In this document: positions 1 through 8,186 of the stretch, in pieces | How the letters are laid out: each line of letters opens with the position of its first letter | Position numbering within the stretch: the stretch's first letter is position 1 | Source of the DNA: Pannonibacter sp051860505 | GTDB taxonomy: Bacteria; Pseudomonadota; Alphaproteobacteria; Rhizobiales; Stappiaceae | DNA: 64,000 nt | Assembly (NCBI RefSeq): GCF_051860505.1 | Contig: NZ_JBHYDX010000001.1 | Span: forward strand, 1 to 64,000 | Reading direction: 5' to 3' | Notes under the pieces: generated by a model | The model's database searches: none | What the model was told of the DNA's origin: nothing | What the model saw: the letters and a program-made list of their open reading frames with translations, nothing else | Position numbers and translations under genes: made by a program

Positions 1-303
<303 letters not shown>

Positions 304-816
304 TCAGACCCGGCCCTCCTGCACGCCAAGCGGCCGATCAACCACGGCACACCCCTCCAATCCAACATCATCCCCCGACTTGCTGCCGATGCTGCGGTAC
401 CGCAAAAGCAGAGGCCCAACCATGGGCATCGTCAGCATCGTCGATCCAACCGCCATCAGCAAAAGAGCCGTGAACGTGCCCGGCGTGATGATCGCCTTGT
501 CGAGCAGGATGTTCGCAAAAATAATCATGATCAATGCCTTCGTCTGAAGCAGCCACCCAATGATCAAAGCCTCGCCTCGTTCCCACCCCAGAAGCCGGCC
601 CGCAATCTGAACACCAAGAAGCTTGCCGGACACCGAGGCAACAAGCAGGAAGCCACCCGCCGCTAGAACCCCAACGCCACCCATGTCCCAACTCGTCCGT
701 AAACCCGTCGACAAGAAGAACACAGGCATCACGGTCATCAGCACCGTGCCGCGAAACGCATCCATCCGCTCAAGATTGTACCAGCGGCTGTCCAAAACAG
801 AGCCGGACAGAAAGGC
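304..816 (-). pseudogene. 5'-truncated CPA2/Kef-type cation:proton antiporter (C-terminal part only)
   Basis: The translated product is hydrophobic and resembles the last membrane helices of CPA2 (Kef/NhaS3-like) antiporters: it begins AFLSGSVLDSRWYN and continues with MPVFFLSTGLR, a helix around ALIIGWLLQTKALIMIIFA, and a last helix ending TMPMVGPLL. Only about 170 residues are present, against about 380-420 for the transport domain. The frame stays open further upstream (beyond 816) but the residues become Arg/Pro-rich and no longer look like membrane protein, so the 5' half seems deleted. A TTG at 795 could start a short protein but there is no good ribosome binding site. It is read here as a remnant; a contig or assembly break is the alternative. 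Confidence 0.6.
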
Positions 817-839
817 GACCGGTCGCTTCCGCCGAACCT

Positions 840-868
840 GGCCCGGCCGTGTGCCGGGCCTTCCTTTT
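840..868 (+). terminator. GC-rich hairpin followed by T-rich run
   Basis: GGCCCGGC (840-847) pairs perfectly with GCCGGGCC (853-860) around a 5-base loop, and TTCCTTTT follows on the plus strand. No plus-strand gene precedes it. It lies just past the stop of the minus-strand SH3 gene, so it may end that transcript from the other side, without a T run. Confidence 0.45.
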
Positions 869-891
869 GGGCAGGTGCCAAATTGGCTTGT

Positions 892-2184
892 TCAGCCGCC
901 GAAGGGCAGGGCGTCGGCGATTTCATAGCGTTCGCCGCCAATCCGGACCAACGTCAGGCCTCCGACCCGTTCGGCCGCGAAACTCAGTCCGGGATCTGTC
1001 GCCACGACCCGGCCGCCACGAAACTCGATGAAACGTTCACGCCCCGATGGCAGCGCGATCCAGACTGCCGCGTTGCCGGGTTCTCCGCGCTGCGCCCGGA
1101 ACGGACAGGTTCCCGTTGGCTGGCCGAGGGTCGTTGCGCAGGGCAACAGGCCGGTGATCTCTTGCGGCGGTCGCGGGCGTTGTGGCTGCACAGGCACTGG
1201 CGCACCGGGGGCTACCGGAGACCCGGCTTCGACGAGAAAGCGCCCGCTGACCCAGCCGGTCATCCGTTCGTTCAGGCCCGTCGCAATCTGGCACCAGCGT
1301 CCACCACCGGCCATCCGGCACCCCAGGTTGCGCACCACCATGCCGTTGGCAAGCTTGCCGACGACAGGATTGCCCGCGCCCGGCGCGCTGCGCATGTTCA
1401 GCATGTCTGCGCCGGACAGACCAGTCACCATCCAGTAGTCGGGGCCTCCAGCCAGACCGTCGGCGAAGTCCGGTTGCGGTGCCGGTGCCGATGGCTGTGG
1501 CTGTGGCTGACCCGGCGCGTTGCGGATTTCGGCAATGAAGCGCCGGTTCACCCAGCCACTGATGCCTTGTTCATTGCCCAGTGAGACCTTGCACCATTCT
1601 GACTGGCCGCCGGCCTCGCAGCCGAGGTTGTGCAGCAGGGTTCCGTTCGGCACAGCGTCAATGATGCCAAAGCGTTGGCCTGGCCCGGCGCGCAGGTTCA
1701 GCCTGTCGCCTGGCTGCAGGCCCGTTACCATCCAGTTGCCGCGTCCGCCGATTCCCGGGGATGGACGGACCGGGCCGTCGCCGCGCACCGCCACCGCAAG
1801 GGTGAACCGGGAGCTTTCGCCGCGCCGGGCCGCGTTGCGCATCAGGTAGACCTGAATGCGGTACTCGCCACTCTGGCGCAGCAGGCCGGAGAACCGGTTG
1901 CCATCCGACGAACCGATGAAGATCGCGGTGTCGCCGCGTGGCGGCAGGATGTTGAAATAGGTCGACCCGTTGTCCGCACTGAGGTCGACATTGAGCCGTT
2001 GTCCGCCACGGGCGCTCAGAACGTAGTCGACGCTTTCCCGGCCACGCAGGCGCCCGGCAAACTCGGCCGAGGACTGGCCACGGGCAAACTCGACCCGCAC
2101 GCTCCGTGTGTCTTGCGCCGTCGCGGCGGAAAAGGGCGCCATCAGCAGACAGGCGAGACCAAGAAGAATTGCGGCACGTGTCAC
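892..2184 (-). CDS. Secreted protein with two bacterial SH3 domains
   Basis: This 430-residue protein starts with a signal peptide (MTRAAILLGLACLLMAPFS, cut near ATAQ), so it should act in the periplasm. Residues about 25-130 resemble the beta-rich domain (YVLSARGGQRLNVDL, FNILPPRGD) often found in secreted proteins of this kind. Two SH3b domains follow, near 150-205 and 250-305, each with the pattern MVTGL, LN(L/M)R(A/S), P(N/G)GT or NGM, NLGC and WC. The C-terminal part (about 345-430) is a small beta domain without a name I recognise. SH3b domains commonly bind peptidoglycan or other ligands; no catalytic domain is seen. The start is GTG with GGAG 8 bases upstream. It follows selO on the same strand by 132 bases. 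Confidence 0.8.
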   Translation of the reverse strand: MTRAAILLGLACLLMAPFSAATAQDTRSVRVEFARGQSSAEFAGRLRGRESVDYVLSARGGQRLNVDLSADNGSTYFNILPPRGDTAIFIGSSDGNRFSGLLRQSGEYRIQVYLMRNAARRGESSRFTLAVAVRGDGPVRPSPGIGGRGNWMVTGLQPGDRLNLRAGPGQRFGIIDAVPNGTLLHNLGCEAGGQSEWCKVSLGNEQGISGWVNRRFIAEIRNAPGQPQPQPSAPAPQPDFADGLAGGPDYWMVTGLSGADMLNMRSAPGAGNPVVGKLANGMVVRNLGCRMAGGGRWCQIATGLNERMTGWVSGRFLVEAGSPVAPGAPVPVQPQRPRPPQEITGLLPCATTLGQPTGTCPFRAQRGEPGNAAVWIALPSGRERFIEFRGGRVVATDPGLSFAAERVGGLTLVRIGGERYEIADALPFGG

Positions 2185-2316
2185 GTCAGTCGCTCCGTTG
2201 CGCGATGGGAAAGGCGGTCAGGGAAGCTTACGCGAACGACCAGGTTGCAGCATGTCGGTTTTATCACAAATCATCGGCAGAATGCCGCGACGGTCATCAT
2301 CCCCGGGTGTCCCCGG

Positions 2317-3813
2317 TCACGTGCCGCAAAACGTGCGATATGGCCCGAAGGTCATAGGTGCTGGTTCTGCATATGCCTCAAGACCGGCGCGCTCGGTAAA
2401 GGGATCGGACAGAACGTCCAGCAGGCGGTTGAACGGAGCCAAATCTCCCGCAACCGCTGCGGCCAGAGCTTCCTCGACCTTGTGATTGCGCGGGATATAC
2501 AGCGGGTTGACCGCAAGCATTGCCGCCATGCGCCGTTCTGCCGGCATGGCGTCCCGGTCAAGCCGCGCCTTGTAGACCTGCGTGAAGGCTTTGAAGCGCT
2601 CGCTGTCTTCGCCTGCTGGACCGGGGTGCTCGGCCAGTCCGCCGGCCACGGCGGCGAGCTGGCGGAACGCCAGCGTGTAGTCGAGCGCTGGAGCCTGATC
2701 TGCCGCCTGCAGGCTTGCCAACAACTCCGCGCCCAGCGTTGCATCGCCGTCTTCCGCGCTTTCCAGCCCCATCTTGGCGCGCATGCCTTCTGCCCAGGCC
2801 GCTTCGAAACGCTCCGGAAACCCGTTGATCGCTTCGCTTGCCCGCTCGATAGCGGCGGACTCGTTGTCGTCGATCAGAGGCAGCAATGCCTCGGCAAGCC
2901 GGGCAAGGTTCCACTGAGCAATGGCCGGCTGGTTGCCGAAGGCATAGCGGCCGTGGGTGTCGATCGAGCTGAAGACGGTTCTCGGATCATAGGCGTCCAT
3001 GAAGGCGCAGGGGCCATAGTCGATGGTTTCGCCGGAGACAGTCATGTTGTCCGTGTTCATCACGCCGTGGATGAAACCGGTCAGCATCCACTGCGCCACC
3101 AGTTTCGCCTGCCGGTCGATCACCCTGGACAGGAACCCGAGCACCGCCGCTCCCGTGATGTCGCCGTTCTCCAGAAGGTCGGGATCGTGGCGGGCAATCG
3201 TGTAGAGGGTCAGCTGGCGCAGACGGCTCACTTCGGATCTGGCCGCAAAGAACTGGAACGTGCCGACGCGGATGTGGCTGGACGCCACCCGGGCCAATAC
3301 AGCCCCAGGCAGGATCGTGTCGCGCAGCACCTGTTCTCCCGTAGCAACCGCCGCCAGCGCCCGCGTCGTCGGAATGCCGAGCGCATGCATGGCTTCGCCG
3401 ATAATGTATTCGCGCAGCACCGGCCCGATGGTTGCCTTGCCGTCGCCGCCGCGGGAAAACGGTGTGCGGCCCGAGCCCTTCAGATGAATGTCGCGCCGGT
3501 GTCCGTTGCGGTCGATGACCTCGCCGATCAGCAAGGCCCTGCCATCGCCGAGCTGAGGAGAAAAGCCGCCAAACTGGTGGCCAGCATAGGCCTGTGCCAG
3601 CGGAGCTGCGCCCTCAGGCATCTGGCTGCCGGAGAACAGCCGCGCCGCCTGATCGTCGTTCAGTTTGTCCGGGTCGATACCCAGTTCCAGCGCGAGGGCG
3701 CGATTGAGCTTCAGAAGGCGCGGAGCCGGGGCGACATCGCCTCGCCACGACACGTAGAAACCGTCGAGATCACGGGCGTAGCTGTTGTCGAAGACGAGTA
3801 TGGCCTGCGTCAT
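2317..3813 (-). CDS. selO: SelO/YdiU family protein adenylyltransferase
   Basis: The product (498 residues) is a SelO/YdiU (UPF0061) pseudokinase-fold enzyme, a family known to transfer AMP from ATP to Ser/Thr/Tyr of target proteins, often redox proteins. Visible family blocks are FDNSYARDLDGFYV at the N-terminus, AYAGHQFGGFSPQLGDGRA, HLKGSGRTPFSRGGDG, GIPTTRALA, HGVMNTDNMTVSGETIDYGP and FMDAYDP. The C-terminus ends TFCGT, with a Cys close to where animal SelO carries selenocysteine. The ATG at 3813 has AAGGAG 12 bases upstream; a longer frame to 3897 adds residues without family similarity. It lies downstream of msrB-msrA on the same strand, which fits a protein redox-repair role. Confidence 0.92.
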   Translation of the reverse strand: MTQAILVFDNSYARDLDGFYVSWRGDVAPAPRLLKLNRALALELGIDPDKLNDDQAARLFSGSQMPEGAAPLAQAYAGHQFGGFSPQLGDGRALLIGEVIDRNGHRRDIHLKGSGRTPFSRGGDGKATIGPVLREYIIGEAMHALGIPTTRALAAVATGEQVLRDTILPGAVLARVASSHIRVGTFQFFAARSEVSRLRQLTLYTIARHDPDLLENGDITGAAVLGFLSRVIDRQAKLVAQWMLTGFIHGVMNTDNMTVSGETIDYGPCAFMDAYDPRTVFSSIDTHGRYAFGNQPAIAQWNLARLAEALLPLIDDNESAAIERASEAINGFPERFEAAWAEGMRAKMGLESAEDGDATLGAELLASLQAADQAPALDYTLAFRQLAAVAGGLAEHPGPAGEDSERFKAFTQVYKARLDRDAMPAERRMAAMLAVNPLYIPRNHKVEEALAAAVAGDLAPFNRLLDVLSDPFTERAGLEAYAEPAPMTFGPYRTFCGT

Positions 3814-3969
3814 GCGGATGATCCGCTCCTTAAAATTCTCATCAAATCTAAGGCTTCTTTGCCGGCCGGTCACGCCTGCAAGTCCACATCGCGCCACCAG
3901 CGCACCCGCAATCGGTTGCGCTGATGAACGCCGTGTTAATTCACTCAGCTAAACTCGCCGTCCGCAAGG

Positions 3970-4479
3970 TCACTCGGCGGCTGCGTTTCGCTTGGGCAAG
4001 ACCCAGCCCGGCCTGGGGAAATGGCAGGTGTAGCCATTGGGGTACCGCAGCAGGTAATCCTGATGTTCCGGCTCGGCCTGCCAGAAGGGGCCAGCCGGTT
4101 CGACTTCCGTCACCACCTTGCCGGGCCAGATCCCGGAGCCATCGACATCGGCGATGGTGTCCAGCGCGACCTGTTTCTGCGTCTCGTCGACGTAGTAGAT
4201 CGCCGAGCGGTAGGACAGGCCGATGTCGTTGCCCTGGCGGTTCCGCGTGGTGGGGTCGTGGATCTGGAAGAAGAATTCGAGCAGGCGGCGGTAGCTGATC
4301 ACAGCCGGGTCGAACACGATCTCGATTCCCTCGGCATGGGTGCCGTGGTTGCGGTAGGTCGCATTGGGCACGTCGCCCCCCGTATAGCCGACGCGGGTCG
4401 CGAGCACGCCGGGCAGCTTGCGGATCAGGTCCTGCATGCCCCAGAAGCAGCCGCCGGCGAGAATTGCAGTTTCGCGCAT
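3970..4479 (-). CDS. msrA: Peptide methionine-(S)-sulfoxide reductase MsrA
   Basis: MsrA reduces the S-epimer of methionine sulfoxide in proteins and peptides. The 169-residue product opens MRETAILAGGCFWGM, with the catalytic Cys in the GCFWG signature, followed by GVLATRVGYTGG, HAEGIEI and HDPTTRNRQGNDIG. A recycling-type Cys sits near the C-terminus (NGYTCHFPRPG). The ATG at 4479 follows the msrB stop (4481-4483) by one base, so the two are cotranscribed and probably translationally coupled. An upstream in-frame extension runs into msrB and is not used. Confidence 0.96.
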   Translation of the reverse strand: MRETAILAGGCFWGMQDLIRKLPGVLATRVGYTGGDVPNATYRNHGTHAEGIEIVFDPAVISYRRLLEFFFQIHDPTTRNRQGNDIGLSYRSAIYYVDETQKQVALDTIADVDGSGIWPGKVVTEVEPAGPFWQAEPEHQDYLLRYPNGYTCHFPRPGWVLPKRNAAAE

Positions 4480-4480
4480 G

Positions 4481-4927
4481 TCAGATGTCCTCCACCTGGT
4501 CGAGATAGGCACCATAGCCCTCGCGGTCCATGTCATCGCGGTGAATGAAGCGCAAAGCAGCAGAATTGATACAGTAGCGCAGGCCACCCCTGTCACGCGG
4601 GCCGTCCGGGAACACGTGGCCGAGATGACTGTCGCCATGGGTCGACCGCACTTCCGTGCGGATCATGCCATGGGTCGTATCGGTAAGTTCGGTCACATGC
4701 GCGGGCTCGATCGGCTTGGTGAAGCTCGGCCAGCCGCAACCGGACTCATACTTGTCTGAGGAGGCAAAAAGTGGTTCGCCCGAGACGATATCGACGTAGA
4801 TCCCTGGCTCCTTGTTGTAGAGATATTCACCGGTGCCGGGACGCTCGGTTCCACTTTGCTGTGTGACCCGGAATTGTTCGGCATTCAGGCGGGCAATGGC
4901 TTCTTCGGACTTTCTGTAGGACGTCAT
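4481..4927 (-). CDS. msrB: Peptide methionine-(R)-sulfoxide reductase MsrB
   Basis: The 148-residue product is a stand-alone MsrB, reducing the R-epimer of methionine sulfoxide. Signature blocks are ESGCGWPSFTKP (Cys64, the resolving position), RTEVRSTHGDSHLGHVFPDGP and RYCINSAALRF with the catalytic Cys119. The paired CxxC zinc motifs of many MsrBs are absent, so this is a zinc-free form. The ATG at 4927 has a strong GGAGG 7 bases upstream; the much longer open frame upstream is not family-like. It is the first gene of the msrB-msrA(-selO-SH3) group, divergent from the ModE-type regulator. Confidence 0.96.
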   Translation of the reverse strand: MTSYRKSEEAIARLNAEQFRVTQQSGTERPGTGEYLYNKEPGIYVDIVSGEPLFASSDKYESGCGWPSFTKPIEPAHVTELTDTTHGMIRTEVRSTHGDSHLGHVFPDGPRDRGGLRYCINSAALRFIHRDDMDREGYGAYLDQVEDI

Positions 4928-5071
4928 CGTCAAACCTCCGTCATCATGCCGCAAGATATGGTGCATTCGCGCTGCTTTGCCCAGATCCGGCGGAAACACC
5001 TCCGTGTGAGAGGCAGGTGAGCGTGATTTTCTCTTGCAAACCGCACCTTCTGCGGCAAAGGCTTCGGACCC

Positions 5072-5494
5072 ATGACTGACCCTTATGCCCCTTCTTCCCT
5101 GCCGCCAGCCTACCACCTGGAAGAGGCTCCCGATGTGCCATGGCCGAAACTGCGACTGCGGCTGGTGTTTGGCAATGATGCCATGCTGGGCCCGGGGAAG
5201 GTTGAACTGCTTGAGTTCATCCGTGAAGAAGGCTCGATCGCGGGGGCTGGCCGGCGCATGAAGATGAGCTACAAGCGGGCGTGGATGCTGGTGGAGCATC
5301 TCAACGCCGCCTTCCGGGAGCCGCTGGTTGACAGCTCCCGCGGAGGCGCAAAAGGCGGGGGCGCACAACTGACACCCACAGGTGAGCGCATCCTTGCCGA
5401 GTACCGCAAGCTGGAAGACCGGATCGCGGAAGCCGGGTCCTCCGAAATCGATACGATCCGCTCGTTGTTGCGGGATATGTCCGATCAGAAATAA
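5072..5494 (+). CDS. ModE-type molybdate regulator, DNA-binding domain only
   Basis: The 140-residue product matches the N-terminal winged-helix domain of ModE/MopA regulators (LysR-like fold): LRLRLVFGNDAMLGPGKVELLEFIREEGSIAGAGRRMKMSYKRAW, with the SIAGAGRRMKMSYKRAW recognition region, and LTPTGERILAEYR at the end of the domain. The two Mop domains that bind molybdate in full-length ModE (about 260 residues) are missing; the protein ends soon after the HTH domain. It sits 64 bases upstream of modA on the same strand, so it most likely controls modABC. How it would sense molybdate cannot be read from the sequence. Confidence 0.88.
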   Translation: MTDPYAPSSLPPAYHLEEAPDVPWPKLRLRLVFGNDAMLGPGKVELLEFIREEGSIAGAGRRMKMSYKRAWMLVEHLNAAFREPLVDSSRGGAKGGGAQLTPTGERILAEYRKLEDRIAEAGSSEIDTIRSLLRDMSDQK

Positions 5495-5518
5495 CGCTTG
5501 CGAAGCTGCGATCAGCTT

Positions 5519-5544
5519 GCGATATTTCCAGGCGGATATAACGC
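5519..5544 (+). promoter_or_regulatory. Candidate Mo-box (ModE-type operator) before modA
   Basis: GCGATAT (5519-5525) and ATATAACGC (5536-5544) form an imperfect inverted repeat. The right half equals the ATATAACG half of known ModE/MopA sites (CGTTATAT...ATATAACG); the left half lacks two Ts. The site ends 14 bases before the modA ATG, where bound protein would block modABC transcription or translation. Confidence 0.5.
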
Positions 5545-5558
5545 ATGCGGAGGATTTC

Positions 5559-6368
5559 ATGCGCCCGCTCTCTGACGTCACCTCGTTCTTTGGCCGGAAG
5601 ACGCTCACTTCCGTCTTCGCAGCAGCCCTTGCCGTCGCGATCAACTTCGCGCCCGTTGCCCCCGCGCAGGCGGCTGAAACCACTGTCTTTGCGGCTGCGT
5701 CGCTGAAAACGGCGCTGGATGACATCGTCACGGCGTATCAGGGAGCCGGCGCCGACAAGGTGACCGTGTCCTATGGCGGCAGCTCAGCGCTGGCCAAGCA
5801 GATCGAACAAGGCGCGCCGGCAGACATTTTCATCTCGGCCAGCACCGACTGGATGGACAAGCTCGCCAAGGCAAAGCTGATCAAGGAGGACAGCCGCGTC
5901 GATCTTCTCGGCAACACGCTGGTTCTCGTGGCCCATGGCACCGATGCGCCGAAGTTTGAGATCACTGGCAAGCTCGACCTCGCCGCTCTCCTGGGTAACA
6001 ACAGGCTGGCAATGGCGCTGGTCGACAGCGTCCCGGCGGGTGTCTATGGCAAGGCCGCGCTGACGTCGCTCGGCCTCTGGCCGTCGGTTGAGGCCACGGT
6101 GGCGCAGTCAGATAACGTCCGAGCGGCCCTGGCGCTGGTTGCGACGGGCGAAGCGCCTTTTGGCATTGTCTATGCGACAGATGCGGTTGCGGAAAAGAAC
6201 GTCAGCGTCGTTGGCACCTTTCCAGCTGGCAGCCATGACCCTGTCGTCTATCCGGCAGCCCTGACCGCCGAGGCACGCGACGGCGCTGCGGCGTTCCTTG
6301 CCTATCTCCAGGGGGAAGCCGCAAGGTCCGCCTTCGAACGGCAGGGCTTCAAGGTTCTGGGCAAGTGA
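5559..6368 (+). CDS. modA: Molybdate ABC transporter, periplasmic binding protein ModA
   Basis: The 269-residue product begins with a signal peptide (about 1-38, cut near AQAAETT) and continues as a type II binding protein: TVFAAASLKTALDDI, SYGGSSALAKQIEQGAPADIFISAS, LAMALVDSVPAGVYGKAAL and FGIVYATDA, all typical of ModA. It binds molybdate or tungstate in the periplasm for ModBC. The ATG at 5559 has GGAGG 5 bases upstream; a longer upstream frame overlaps the regulator and has no signal peptide at its start. modB follows after 15 bases. Confidence 0.96.
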   Translation: MRPLSDVTSFFGRKTLTSVFAAALAVAINFAPVAPAQAAETTVFAAASLKTALDDIVTAYQGAGADKVTVSYGGSSALAKQIEQGAPADIFISASTDWMDKLAKAKLIKEDSRVDLLGNTLVLVAHGTDAPKFEITGKLDLAALLGNNRLAMALVDSVPAGVYGKAALTSLGLWPSVEATVAQSDNVRAALALVATGEAPFGIVYATDAVAEKNVSVVGTFPAGSHDPVVYPAALTAEARDGAAAFLAYLQGEAARSAFERQGFKVLGK

Positions 6369-6383
6369 GGGTCTGACAGGCGT

Positions 6384-7085
6384 ATGGAACCGGGGTGGCT
6401 GAGTGCGGAGGAATGGCAGGCGGTGGTCCTGTCGCTCCGGGTATCGTTCTGGGCCACGCTGGTCAGCCTGCCGCTGGGCGTTCTCGTTGCTCTGGCGCTG
6501 GCACGCGGCCGATTTCCCGGGCGCCAGCTGCTCAACGGCCTCGTCCATCTGCCGCTGATCCTGCCGCCAGTTGTGACCGGCTATCTGCTGCTGCTGACCT
6601 TCGGACGCAAGGCACCGGTTGGCTCATTCCTCTACGAGGCCTTCGGCATCGTCTTTGCCTTTCGCTGGACCGGCGCGGCGCTGGCTGCCGGGGTGATGGC
6701 GTTTCCCTTGATGGTCCGGGCCATCCGGCTGTCCATCGAGGCGGTGGATCCGAAGCTGGAACAGGCGGCGGCTACCCTCGGTGCCTCGCGGATCTGGGTG
6801 TTCCTGACTGTCACCCTGCCGCTGATCCTGCCGGGCATCGTTGCTGGCTCCATTCTCGCTTTTGCCAAGGCGATGGGCGAGTTCGGCGCCACCATCACCT
6901 TTGTGTCCAACATTCCCGGTGAAACCCAGACCTTGCCCTCCGCCATCTATTCCTTCCTTCAGGTTCCTGACGGCGATGCGGCGGCCTTCCGGCTGGTGCT
7001 GATTTCTGTGGCCATCGCCATGCTGGCGCTGCTCCTGTCGGAAGTGGTTGCCCAGCGTGTGGCGCGGAGGATATCCGGACGATGA
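6384..7085 (+). CDS. modB: Molybdate ABC transporter permease ModB
   Basis: The 233-residue inner-membrane protein has five or so hydrophobic helices and the binding-protein-dependent permease fold. The cytoplasmic EAA-type loop reads EQAAATLGASRIWVFLTVTLPL, followed by GIVAGSILAFAKAMGEFGAT, which is typical of ModB/CysTW-type permeases. It forms the membrane channel with ModC. Its stop overlaps the modC start by 4 bases (ATGA). Confidence 0.95.
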   Translation: MEPGWLSAEEWQAVVLSLRVSFWATLVSLPLGVLVALALARGRFPGRQLLNGLVHLPLILPPVVTGYLLLLTFGRKAPVGSFLYEAFGIVFAFRWTGAALAAGVMAFPLMVRAIRLSIEAVDPKLEQAAATLGASRIWVFLTVTLPLILPGIVAGSILAFAKAMGEFGATITFVSNIPGETQTLPSAIYSFLQVPDGDAAAFRLVLISVAIAMLALLLSEVVAQRVARRISGR

Positions 7086-8167
7086 CGCTCGATGTCCGCC
7101 TCAGACACCGCTTTGCCGGATTTGATCTCGATGTCGCCTTCCGCAGCCCGGGTGGTGTGACCGCCCTGTTCGGCCGTTCGGGCTGCGGCAAGACCAGCAT
7201 CGTGCAGGCCGTTGCCGGTTTGCTAAGACCGGATGAGGGCGAGATCACGCTCGGACCGGTGCGGCTGCTCGACACGGTGAAACGCATCGAGGTTCCGGTG
7301 CATCGGCGGCGCATGGGCTATGTGTTCCAGGAAGGCCGCCTGTTTCCCCATCTCTCCGTGCGCCAGAACCTCCTGTACGGCCATTGGTTTACCGGCGGCG
7401 GCACGGCGACAGAGCTGTCGCGGGTGGTCGACCTTCTCGGGATTGCAGCCCTTCTTGACCGGACGCCGGCAAGTCTGTCCGGTGGCGAGAAGCAGCGGGT
7501 GGCCATTGGTCGGGCCTTGCTCGCGCGCCCGCGTCTCCTCCTGATGGATGAGCCGCTTGCCGCGCTGGACGAGGCGCGCAAGGCGGAGATCCTGCCTTAT
7601 CTCGAACACCTTGTCCGCGAAAGCGCGGTGCCGATCCTCTATGTCAGCCACTCGCTGGCCGAAGTCGCGCGTCTTGCGGCGCATGTGGTGGTGCTGGATG
7701 CGGGCCGTGTGGTTCGCGCAGGGCCTGCAGCGGCAGTCCTCTCCGATCCGCTGGCAGCCGGAACGTTGGGCGCCGCCGGGAGTGGCGCATTGCTGGAAGG
7801 CGTCATCCAGTCACACACAGTCGACGGCTTGACCGAAGTCCGCATCGCGGCGGGGACCCTGCTGCTGCCGCAAATGACTGCCGCCCCCGGTTCTGCCGTG
7901 CGCCTGCGAATCTCGGCTGAAGACGTGATCCTGTCGCGGCAGGCACCCGTTGGCCTGTCGGCGCTCAACATCCTGTTGGCGGAAGTCCTGCGGCTTGAGC
8001 CCGCCGGGCCAGGCCGCGTTCTGGTGCAACTGCAGCTCGGGTCCGACCGGCTGCTTGCGTCCCTGACCGAGCGCTCCGCCCTTGCGCTGGGCCTTGCAAG
8101 CGGCGAGGCCTGCCACGTGGTGCTGAAGTCTGTCGCGCTGGCTTCGTCCGGTGATGCTTCGGGCTAG
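7082..8167 (+). CDS. modC: Molybdate ABC transporter ATP-binding protein ModC
   Basis: The 361-residue protein has an ABC ATPase domain (about 1-230) with Walker A GRSGCGKTS, signature LSGGEKQRVAIGRALL, Walker B LLLMDEPLAALD and switch His in YVSHSLAEV. The C-terminal third (about 290-355) is a Mop/TOBE domain (GLSALNILLAEVLRLE...), which in ModC binds molybdate and lets the cell limit uptake. It ends the modABC operon; the next gene is convergent, 19 bases away. Confidence 0.95.
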   Translation: MTLDVRLRHRFAGFDLDVAFRSPGGVTALFGRSGCGKTSIVQAVAGLLRPDEGEITLGPVRLLDTVKRIEVPVHRRRMGYVFQEGRLFPHLSVRQNLLYGHWFTGGGTATELSRVVDLLGIAALLDRTPASLSGGEKQRVAIGRALLARPRLLLMDEPLAALDEARKAEILPYLEHLVRESAVPILYVSHSLAEVARLAAHVVVLDAGRVVRAGPAAAVLSDPLAAGTLGAAGSGALLEGVIQSHTVDGLTEVRIAAGTLLLPQMTAAPGSAVRLRISAEDVILSRQAPVGLSALNILLAEVLRLEPAGPGRVLVQLQLGSDRLLASLTERSALALGLASGEACHVVLKSVALASSGDASG

Positions 8168-8186
8168 AACCCCGATTGGGCGGATG

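Noticed and set aside
1630..3924. Long plus-strand open frame opposite the SH3 and selO genes
   Set aside because: It crosses two well-supported minus-strand genes and the gap between them and has no recognisable domain.
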